5,345 nucleotides of DNA, taken from NCBI GenBank assembly GCA_035506295.1, contig DATJPR010000127.1:1-5345 (forward strand), in the 5' to 3' direction. Below, one piece after another: positions 1 through 5,345 of the stretch (its first letter is position 1; each line of letters opens with the position of its first letter). Position numbers and translations under genes: made by a program. Source of the DNA: DATJPR01 sp035506295. Lineage in GTDB: Bacteria > Bacteroidota > Ignavibacteria > UBA10030 > UBA6906. The notes beneath the pieces were generated by a model. It saw only the letters and a list, made by a program, of their open reading frames with translations, had not been told where the DNA came from and made no database searches.

Positions 1-712
1 CCAGCACCGGGACCTTGATGCGATGCTCTGTGCGCGACTGGCACATGCGGCCGAGGTCGTCGAGTTTCACGAGCCGGGAGGAATGATGGACCATTACTCG
101 ACGGCCTGTGGGGGCGTGATCTCCCTTGAGTTCTTCCCGGAAATGAAGATCGAGAGAATGCCCGCGACTCTGGGCAGGTTCGTCCTCGGTGATTCGCGGC
201 AACCGAAAGACACGAAAGGAATACTTGCGCGCGTCAAGAACCAGGTGCTGGCCGCGACCGGGATTCTGCGGGAGAAGGTCCCTCAATTCTCGCTGCACAC
301 TGTGCGCAGCGAAGAGCTCGATCAGTTCCGCCATCTATTGACCCCCCAACAACTCACGCTGCTCGAAGGAACCGTGCGCAACAGGGATATCACCGCGCAG
401 GCGAAACAGGAACTCCGTGAGGACCCCGTCGACCATCGCAAGATCGGCGCACTGCTGACGGAACACCAGTCGATCCTTCGCGACGTGCTGAAGATATCCA
501 CGCCGAAGATCGACACGATGCTCGCCGCGGCAATGGCGGCCGGAGCGTACGGAGGAAAGATCAACGGCTCCGGAGGAGGCGGCTGCATGTTTGCGTATGC
601 GCCGGAGAATACTGAAGTTGTTGCGCAGGCGATCGAGGAAGCGGAAGGCAAAGCATATATTGTCTCTTCAGACCAGGGAACGCGGGCTGAACTCACAGGG
701 GATGACGCTTAA
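1..712 (+). CDS. GHMP-family sugar kinase, galactokinase-like (5' end missing)
   Basis: Likely an ATP-dependent cytoplasmic kinase that phosphorylates a hexose at C1 (galactokinase type). The frame is open to the left edge (codons from base 2: Q-H-R-D-L-D-A before the Met at 23), so that Met is probably internal. About 236 C-terminal residues remain of a family usually 350-450 long; the N-terminal substrate loop and the GLSSSA-type ATP motif lie outside the window. Seen, numbering from the Met at 23: GGMMDHYSTACGG (19-31), matching the galactokinase GxMDQ segment with D23 (codon at 89) as the expected catalytic base, and the glycine-rich GHMP motif 3, NGSGGGGC (181-188), followed by a hydrophobic MFAYAP strand. 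Its stop overlaps the nucleotidyltransferase start by one base, which fits a kinase feeding a sugar-1-phosphate to that enzyme. Alternatives are kinases for GalNAc, L-arabinose, a uronic acid or a heptose phosphate. The family is secure; the substrate is not. Confidence 0.88.
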   Translation, partial: QHRDLDAMLCARLAHAAEVVEFHEPGGMMDHYSTACGGVISLEFFPEMKIERMPATLGRFVLGDSRQPKDTKGILARVKNQVLAATGILREKVPQFSLHTVRSEELDQFRHLLTPQQLTLLEGTVRNRDITAQAKQELREDPVDHRKIGALLTEHQSILRDVLKISTPKIDTMLAAAMAAGAYGGKINGSGGGGCMFAYAPENTEVVAQAIEEAEGKAYIVSSDQGTRAELTGDDA

Positions 713-1602
713 TGGAACCCAACCTCGTCATCCTCGCCGGGGGAATCTCCTCCCGAATGAAGAACGCCGTCTCGACTCCATCCGGGCTAGAACCGGGCCT
801 GCTACGCGACGCCCGTGACAAGGCGAAGTCCATGATCGGCATCGGTGAGAATCGCCGCCCGTTTTTGGACTACGTTCTTTTCAACGCGCGCGAAGCAGGC
901 TATCGGGACATCGTCATCGTCACCGGAGAAAACGACAGTTCCATCAGAGAGCACTATGGACCGGCCGACGAAGGAAACGAGATCGCCGGCCTGCGCGTCT
1001 CCTATGCGATTCAGCCCATTCCCGCCGGGCGCACGAAGCCGCTCGGGACCGCCGATGCACTGCTCCATGCGCTGCGCAGTCGGGCCGCGTCGCAATGGCA
1101 CGCCTTCACCGTTTGCAACAGCGACAATCTTTACTCCCGGCTCGCACTGAAAACGATGCTCGAGTGTCCGGACCCGGGAGGGATGATCGACTATGACAGA
1201 GCCGCGTTGGAGTTTTCACAGGACCGCATCGAACAATTCGCTGTAACAGAAATCTCGCCGGACGGCTATCTCATCGCCCTCATCGAGAAGCCCTCGCCCG
1301 ACGTGATCGTACGGTTGCTCCGAACTCACGGGAGAATCGGCGTAAGCATGAATATCTTCCGCCTTACGAATGAGCTCATCCGTTCCTGTCTCGAAGAACT
1401 TTCTCCTGATCCTGTGCGTCAGGAGAAAGAACTCCCCGCCGCGGTGCAGATGATGGCGAGGAGGCACCCCGGAAGCGTGCGAGCCATTCCACTCGCCGAG
1501 CATGTGCCCGACCTGACGCATCCATCGGACATCCTTGCGGTGCAGCAATTTCTGGAAACACGCTTTCCTGATTTTTCCTTCGATCGAAAAACTTCTTCAT
1601 AG
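712..1602 (+). CDS. Sugar-1-phosphate nucleotidyltransferase (NDP-sugar pyrophosphorylase type)
   Basis: Predicted cytoplasmic enzyme joining an NTP to a sugar-1-phosphate, giving an NDP-sugar and pyrophosphate. The 296-residue protein is a GT-A-like Rossmann nucleotidyltransferase. It shows the N-terminal signature LAGGISSRMK (8-17), K39 in AKSMIGIG as the likely conserved lysine, GRTKPLGTADAL ending at 117 (nucleotide/sugar loop, compare GxGTAxA of UDP-glucose pyrophosphorylases), NSDN (136-139) with D138 as likely metal ligand, and IEKPS with EKP at 192-194. About 22 residues (18-38) separate the signature from the lysine segment, longer than the short PLT-type spacer common in RmlA or GalU. 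The ATG at 712 is preceded by AGGGG (697-701), 10 bases upstream, and overlaps the kinase stop, implying coupled translation. Pairing with a galactokinase-like gene suggests galactose-1-phosphate or GalNAc-1-phosphate with UTP, but heptose or fucose with GTP cannot be excluded. A perfect inverted repeat lies at 1399-1429. Confidence 0.85.
   Translation: MEPNLVILAGGISSRMKNAVSTPSGLEPGLLRDARDKAKSMIGIGENRRPFLDYVLFNAREAGYRDIVIVTGENDSSIREHYGPADEGNEIAGLRVSYAIQPIPAGRTKPLGTADALLHALRSRAASQWHAFTVCNSDNLYSRLALKTMLECPDPGGMIDYDRAALEFSQDRIEQFAVTEISPDGYLIALIEKPSPDVIVRLLRTHGRIGVSMNIFRLTNELIRSCLEELSPDPVRQEKELPAAVQMMARRHPGSVRAIPLAEHVPDLTHPSDILAVQQFLETRFPDFSFDRKTSS
1399..1429 (+). repeat. Perfect 11-bp inverted repeat (hairpin) inside the nucleotidyltransferase gene
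   Basis: The left arm CTTTCTCCTGA (1399-1409) and right arm TCAGGAGAAAG (1419-1429) are exact reverse complements around a 9-base loop (1410-1418). The stem covers codons of residues 230-240 (LSPDPVRQEKE). No T-run follows (the next bases are AACTCCCCGCC), so it is not an ordinary intrinsic terminator. The right arm carries an AGGAG Shine-Dalgarno-like string at 1421-1425, but the nearest in-frame ATG, at 1450, is too far for normal initiation. The structure is plain in the sequence; any function is unknown. Confidence 0.7.
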
Positions 1603-1604
1603 GT
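1601..1604 (+). promoter_or_regulatory. Weak ribosome binding site for the glycoside hydrolase
   Basis: AGGT overlaps the TAG stop of the nucleotidyltransferase (1600-1602) and sits 6 bases before the ATG at 1611. The match to AGGAGG is short. Ribosomes finishing the upstream gene are probably the main source of initiation. A second in-frame ATG at 1617 (Met3) is possible but less well spaced. Confidence 0.45.
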
Positions 1605-1610
1605 ACATCG

Positions 1611-1673
1611 ATGAATATGGGCAGGCGATGGAGCGTTGTCCTCATCGTTTTCCTCTGCCAGGGTCTGTTCGCA
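1611..1673 (+). other. Predicted signal peptide of the glycoside hydrolase
   Basis: Residues 1-21 have a basic n-region (GRRW, residues 4-7), a hydrophobic core VVLIVFL (9-15) and a likely signal peptidase I site after LFA (residue 21, before ESRRD). Cys16 is not in a lipobox, because Phe and Leu precede it, so a soluble periplasmic or exported protein is more likely than a lipoprotein. The exact cleavage point is inferred. Confidence 0.65.
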
Positions 1674-4313
1674 GAGAGCCGGCGAGACACGGCCTACCAG
1701 GAACTGCAGAACGACCGGGTCATCTTGAAGGTCGCTGTCGGCGGTCCCAACGTGCTTCACCAGACGCTTTCGATCGATTCCGCGGTGGTCGAGTCAGACG
1801 GCGATTTTGGCCTCGATGTCATGTACACCGATTGGCAGGCGCCCGGGAAGGCGAATAACGCCGAGAATCCCGTTCTCTTCACGAAGGCGGACTTCGTGCC
1901 GGTGAGTTCCACTGTCCGTGATCTGCCATCCGGGAGCAAGGAGCTGACGATTTTCATGAAGGCGAGGGAATCGACTTTCCTCGTCGCGTTGACGTACTTG
2001 CTGGACGAGAAAGCGACTTATATCAAAAGAAAGCTCGCCGTCGAGGATACAACGTTCGGCCATCATTTCCTGCGGTCCCTGATCCCTGTCCGGTCCCTGC
2101 TCGCCGGCGTGACCACCGTGATCAAAGACGGCGGATTCGGTCAACCCGTCGCAGTGTTGTTGAAGACAGGGGGAGGGTTTTTCGGACTTGAGTATCCTGC
2201 ATCCGAGAATCACCTCACATGTGAAGGGAAGGCATACCGCGTCAGCTGTTCCGAGGACGCAGGCGAACTCATAGGCAGAAATTGGGTGGAGAGCGAATGG
2301 GTCGTGGAGGGTGTTTCGCCGGATGCGCTCGTCCGACAATCGTTCTTCAAGTATCTTGACGACATCAGGGTTGCTCCGTTGCGGCCGTATACGCTGTACA
2401 ACAGCTGGTACGACCTCCGTTCGCCGGAATACCCCCATGTCCCCGCCGAAGACGTCATGAGTGAAACCAGCGCCCGGCGAATGATGACCCTCCTCCGGGA
2501 GAATATGATCGAGAAGCACGGAATGACCCTCGACGCCTTCGTTCTGGACGACGGCTGGGATGTCTACAAAAGTGATTGGGTTCCTCGTAAAGACCAGTTC
2601 CCTAATGGTTTGAAGGTCCTTGCGGATGAATTGCATCAGACTCACACGTCACTCGGGATTTGGATCGGCCCCACCGGGGGTTATTCCTTTCGAGACAGAC
2701 GAATCGGCTGGATGAAGGAGCACGGGTACGAGGTCGTCGGCGACCAGCTCTGCATTGGTGGAGCGAAGTATCATGAACTCCTGAAAACCCGGGTGGGCGA
2801 TTTTGCCGGCAAAGACGGGATCGGGTACTTCAAGTGGGACGGCATCCAGTTCTCCTGCAGCGAGCCGAATCACGGGCATCCAATCGACATCTATTCACGC
2901 CGTGCGATCCTCGACTCGCTGATAGACCTGTGCCGGGTGGCCCGCGCAGAGAATCCGTCCATGTTCCTGAACATCACCTCGGGCACCTGGCTCAGCCCCT
3001 GGTGGGTGAAGTATGCAAATACCATCTGGATGAGCGGGGAGGATTATGGTTACGCGGACGTGCCGTCGATCAGCAAGCGCGATGCGGCAATCACGTACAG
3101 GGACTTCGTGCTGCACGATGATTTCAAAACGAAGGACCTCTGGTTTCCGATCGCCAATCTCATGACGCACGGCATTATCAAAGGAAGGCTCGAGTATCTC
3201 GGGTCGAAGGAAGAACCTCTGGACAAATTCACCGACGATGCGCTGCTCTACGTCGCCCGGGGAATTTCCATGTACGAGCTCTATATCTCGCCGGACATCC
3301 TCTCGGAAGGGGAGTGGAATGCACTGGCGAAGTCGATCACCTGGGCGCGGGACCGGTTCCCGGTCCTGATGTCGACCACGATGATCGGCGGTGACCCGAT
3401 GAAGAGGCAGCCGTATGGCTATGTTCACTTCAAGAGGACTCACGGGGTGATTGCAGTGAGAAACCCGTTCATCGATCGCGCAACGATTGACGTGTCGCTT
3501 TCCAGGTCTTTCGGGATTGAGCAGGGCGCTCAGTCCCTGGTGCTTGAGCGGGTCTATCCAACGCGATGGATCGCTCCGCGGCTCTACCGGGAAGGGGCCA
3601 ACATCACCATTCCTGTTGATGGATTTGAGACGGCGGTGTATGAGGTGTATCCACTGAAGGAAGCGACCGTCCCTCTCGTGGCAGGTGTGACGTTTGAGGA
3701 ACCTTCTGTCAGCGGATCGCATATCGCGATGCAGTACCATCCGGCCGAAGGCGCGGGTCTTTTGCTGAATCCACAGGTTGTTCGATCTGCCAGAGAAAAC
3801 GGATCGATCAAAGACCCGAAGTCTCTTCGCCTGAGCGGTCGATCAGCCGTGCCGATGGTCACGGAGGCATCCGTCTCCAAGATCGTCGCCGGCCGGAACG
3901 CGATGGACGCAACATTCCGGCTTTCAGATTCTGCATCGGGGGCGAAGCTCGCGATACTTCTTTCGCCGCATGACGGAACCAGAATTCATCCTGTCGTCCG
4001 GGTTGCCGTTGACGGAGACTCCGCGCGCGTCGACACGGTCGAACAGGACAGCCCTTCCCAGTGGTACCTGGTTGACGTTCGGCCAGGGATGCGGCATGTG
4101 AGGATTTCCATCGAGCCGGGGAAGGGCGGTTGGAAGGGGAGCGCAAGTCTCTGGATCGTGGGGATGCAGCGGCTGGCGTCGAGAACGATCTCCTTTGATC
4201 TCACCGCACCGGTCGCCCAGAAGCCGATGCCTCCGCTGCCGTGGTCAAAGGGTGAGGAACGAGTGTCGATTCATTTGCGAACGGTGGACCTTGCCTTGAA
4301 AGATCAACAATAG
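1611..4313 (+). CDS. Secreted glycoside hydrolase, clan GH-D / GH36-like (putative alpha-galactosidase)
   Basis: Predicted exported retaining alpha-glycosidase of 900 residues. In order: a signal peptide (about 1-21); an N-terminal beta-rich region (about 25-255) in the place of the GH36 supersandwich domain; a (beta/alpha)8 barrel (about 258-580); a beta-sandwich ending near YEVYP (677-681); and a further 210-220 residue C-terminal region of unknown type. Barrel motifs are YNSWYDL (263-269), FVLDDGWD (310-317), FPNGLKVLADELH with IWIGP (350-354), YFKWDG (406-411) with D410 the expected nucleophile, and WMSGEDYGY (473-481) where the acid/base should lie, D478 or E477 being candidates. The CSGGGGR loop of classical bacterial GH36 is replaced by ITSGTWLSP. 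Clan membership is well supported. Family and substrate are not: alpha-galactosidase fits the neighbouring kinase, but alpha-N-acetylgalactosaminidase, another GH-D specificity or a transglycosidase are open. No T9SS-type or anchoring C-terminus is apparent. Confidence 0.8.
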   Translation: MNMGRRWSVVLIVFLCQGLFAESRRDTAYQELQNDRVILKVAVGGPNVLHQTLSIDSAVVESDGDFGLDVMYTDWQAPGKANNAENPVLFTKADFVPVSSTVRDLPSGSKELTIFMKARESTFLVALTYLLDEKATYIKRKLAVEDTTFGHHFLRSLIPVRSLLAGVTTVIKDGGFGQPVAVLLKTGGGFFGLEYPASENHLTCEGKAYRVSCSEDAGELIGRNWVESEWVVEGVSPDALVRQSFFKYLDDIRVAPLRPYTLYNSWYDLRSPEYPHVPAEDVMSETSARRMMTLLRENMIEKHGMTLDAFVLDDGWDVYKSDWVPRKDQFPNGLKVLADELHQTHTSLGIWIGPTGGYSFRDRRIGWMKEHGYEVVGDQLCIGGAKYHELLKTRVGDFAGKDGIGYFKWDGIQFSCSEPNHGHPIDIYSRRAILDSLIDLCRVARAENPSMFLNITSGTWLSPWWVKYANTIWMSGEDYGYADVPSISKRDAAITYRDFVLHDDFKTKDLWFPIANLMTHGIIKGRLEYLGSKEEPLDKFTDDALLYVARGISMYELYISPDILSEGEWNALAKSITWARDRFPVLMSTTMIGGDPMKRQPYGYVHFKRTHGVIAVRNPFIDRATIDVSLSRSFGIEQGAQSLVLERVYPTRWIAPRLYREGANITIPVDGFETAVYEVYPLKEATVPLVAGVTFEEPSVSGSHIAMQYHPAEGAGLLLNPQVVRSARENGSIKDPKSLRLSGRSAVPMVTEASVSKIVAGRNAMDATFRLSDSASGAKLAILLSPHDGTRIHPVVRVAVDGDSARVDTVEQDSPSQWYLVDVRPGMRHVRISIEPGKGGWKGSASLWIVGMQRLASRTISFDLTAPVAQKPMPPLPWSKGEERVSIHLRTVDLALKDQQ

Positions 4314-4314
4314 C

Positions 4315-5345
4315 ATGCAGCCACTTGCTTTTTGGACGCTTTCTTCGACTGACGCCCTCAAGAGCACCGGGAGTCGGCCCGAGGGACTGAACGACGCGGA
4401 GGTGGGAGATCGCCGCGCTCGCTACGGTGCGAATTTGCTGACGCCCAAGAAAAAGAGCAGTGTGTTTACGCTCTTGCTGGGTCAGTTCAAGAGCCCGATC
4501 ATCCTCATCCTCGTGTTTGCCGCGGTACTCGCGTTTGCGCTGCAGGATGCGACAGAAGCCACGATCATCCTGGTTATCGTTCTCGCGAGCGGCTTGCTGG
4601 GTTTCTGGCAGGAACATGGCGCGGCTGATGCGGTCGAAAAACTGCTTGCCATGGTCCAGATCAAAGCGACGGTTCGAAGAAGCGGCGTCTCCGTCGATAT
4701 CCCTCTCGAAGACACGGTGCCGGGAGATGTCGTTGTCTTGAATGCGGGAGATGTTGTCCCCGGCGATTGCCTTGTCCTCGAATCCAAGGATCTCTTTCTT
4801 GACGAGGCAGCGCTCACCGGTGAAACTTATCCTGTGGAAAAGTCTGTCGGTGTCCTGCCGGAGTCCACTCCTCTTGCCCAGCGGACGAACTCCTTGTGGA
4901 TGGGGACGCATGTCGTGAGCGGTGACGCGATCGCTCTGGTGGTCAATACCGGAAAGTCGACGGAATTCGGCAAGGTGTCGGAGCGGCTCGCTGTCCGTGC
5001 CGGTGAAACGGAGTTTGAGAGGGGCGTTCGCCGTTTCGGGTACCTCCTCCTGCATGTGACCCTGATGCTCGTGATCGCGGTGTTCGCGATCAACGTGTTC
5101 TTTCAGCGCTCTGTCCTGGATTCGTTCCTGTTTTCTCTTGCGCTTGCCGTCGGTCTGACTCCCCAGCTGCTTCCGGCAATCATCAGCGTCAACCTTGCGC
5201 ACGGCGCCCGACGAATGGCGGACGCGAAAGTCATCGTCAAACGGCTGGCTTCCATCGAGAATTTCGGAAGCATGAACATCCTGTGCTCCGACAAGACGGG
5301 AACGCTGACAGAAGGCGTCGTCACGCTTGATTCGGCGTTGGGACT
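4315..5345 (+). CDS. mgtA: P3B-type P-type ATPase, MgtA-like magnesium transporter (3' end missing)
   Basis: Inner-membrane ion pump, presumably importing Mg2+ at the cost of ATP. The frame is open to the right edge: 343 residues of a family usually about 850-900. An in-frame TGA at 4297-4299 leaves ATG 4315 as the first start; it lies one base after the hydrolase stop with no good Shine-Dalgarno, so coupling is likely. Seen in order: N-terminal cytosolic segment; QFKSPIILILVFAAVLAF (TM1, about 57-74); TM2 (about 80-98); actuator domain with paired PGD motifs (136-138, 149-151) and the dephosphorylation motif LTGET (167-171); TM3 (about 243-263); TM4 with VGLTPQLLP (279-287), typical of P3B ATPases; VIVKRLASIENFG linker; and phosphorylation motif CSDKTGTLT with D326 the phosphorylated aspartate. 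The LTPxxLP and IENFG signatures separate it from P2 Ca2+ and P1B heavy-metal pumps. The nucleotide-binding domain and later helices are off the window. Substrate is inferred from family; the link to the sugar genes is unclear. Confidence 0.9.
   Translation, partial: MQPLAFWTLSSTDALKSTGSRPEGLNDAEVGDRRARYGANLLTPKKKSSVFTLLLGQFKSPIILILVFAAVLAFALQDATEATIILVIVLASGLLGFWQEHGAADAVEKLLAMVQIKATVRRSGVSVDIPLEDTVPGDVVVLNAGDVVPGDCLVLESKDLFLDEAALTGETYPVEKSVGVLPESTPLAQRTNSLWMGTHVVSGDAIALVVNTGKSTEFGKVSERLAVRAGETEFERGVRRFGYLLLHVTLMLVIAVFAINVFFQRSVLDSFLFSLALAVGLTPQLLPAIISVNLAHGARRMADAKVIVKRLASIENFGSMNILCSDKTGTLTEGVVTLDSALG
5072..5092 (+). repeat. Short 8-bp inverted repeat in the ATPase TM3 coding region
   Basis: TGATCGCG (5072-5079) and CGCGATCA (5085-5092) are exact reverse complements around the 5-base loop GTGTT. 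They fall in codons for a hydrophobic helix (VIAVFAIN), where repeated Val/Ile/Ala codons can make such symmetry by chance. Recorded as visible structure only. Confidence 0.4.

Noticed and set aside
591..818. + strand open frame bridging the kinase and nucleotidyltransferase
   Set aside because: Out of frame with both recognised genes; its Arg-rich product reflects GC-rich codons read in the wrong frame.
1399..1440. Intrinsic terminator at the 11-bp hairpin
   Set aside because: No T-tract follows the stem, and it lies about 170 bases before the end of an intact gene.
1579..1588. 10-base palindrome TTCGATCGAA near the end of the nucleotidyltransferase gene, as an operator
   Set aside because: It is short, inside the coding sequence, and built around common TCGA/GATC strings; no matching second site or promoter is visible.
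1611..1680. Lipoprotein signal on the hydrolase
   Set aside because: Cys16 is preceded by VFL, which lacks the small residue at -1 and the usual -2 residue of a lipobox.
1794..2645. Minus-strand open frame (283 codons) inside the hydrolase gene
   Set aside because: It lies antisense to conserved hydrolase domains, and its translation shows no recognisable motif.
2895..3740. Minus-strand open frame (281 codons) inside the hydrolase gene
   Set aside because: Antisense shadow; its product is Arg/His/Pro-rich with no family resemblance.
4201..5202. Long minus-strand open frame (333 codons) antisense to the ATPase
   Set aside because: The + strand encodes an unmistakable P-type ATPase here. The antisense product is rich in Arg, Asp, Glu, His and Gln with no recognisable domain, as expected from the complement of GC-rich codons.
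4315..5345. Ca2+ (P2) or heavy-metal (P1B) identity for the ATPase
   Set aside because: TM4 reads VGLTPQLLP with an IENFG linker as in P3B pumps. There is no CPC-type motif or N-terminal CxxC metal-binding domain, and no PEGLP motif of P2 pumps.

Overview
The window carries four genes, all on the + strand and packed end to end, with no non-coding stretch longer than 8 bases. Both ends are cut. A GHMP-superfamily sugar kinase of galactokinase type enters from the left without its N-terminus. A sugar-1-phosphate nucleotidyltransferase and a secreted glycoside hydrolase of the clan GH-D (GH36-like) type follow, both complete. A P3B (MgtA-like) P-type ATPase runs off the right end just after its phosphorylation motif.

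Layout: kinase 1-712, whose TAA shares one base with the next ATG (TAATG); nucleotidyltransferase 712-1602; 8-base gap; hydrolase 1611-4313; 1-base gap; ATPase from 4315. This spacing implies one transcript with translational coupling. I see no internal promoter, no terminator, no RNA gene, no mobile element and no CRISPR array. All sizeable minus-strand open frames lie antisense to recognisable genes and look like composition shadows.

Reading of the pathway (inference): an exported alpha-glycosidase releases a hexose, probably galactose or a galactose-like sugar such as GalNAc. The kinase phosphorylates it at C1, and the nucleotidyltransferase joins the sugar-1-phosphate directly to a nucleotide. 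This would be a pyrophosphorylase-type salvage route to an NDP-sugar, in place of the GalT exchange step of the Leloir pathway. The sugar and the nucleotide cannot be read from the sequence. The ATPase gives no obvious metabolic link and may be a passenger at the 3' end of the transcript.

Organism: a bacterium of moderately high GC (upper fifties percent by eye). The kinase and nucleotidyltransferase resemble, from memory, proteins of the Bacteroidota/Ignavibacteriota (FCB) group. This is a weak taxonomic guess, since no rRNA or other marker is present. Nothing here is a clearly new system. The points most worth a second look are the kinase/nucleotidyltransferase/hydrolase linkage, the altered active-site motifs of the hydrolase, and a perfect 11-bp inverted repeat inside the nucleotidyltransferase gene.
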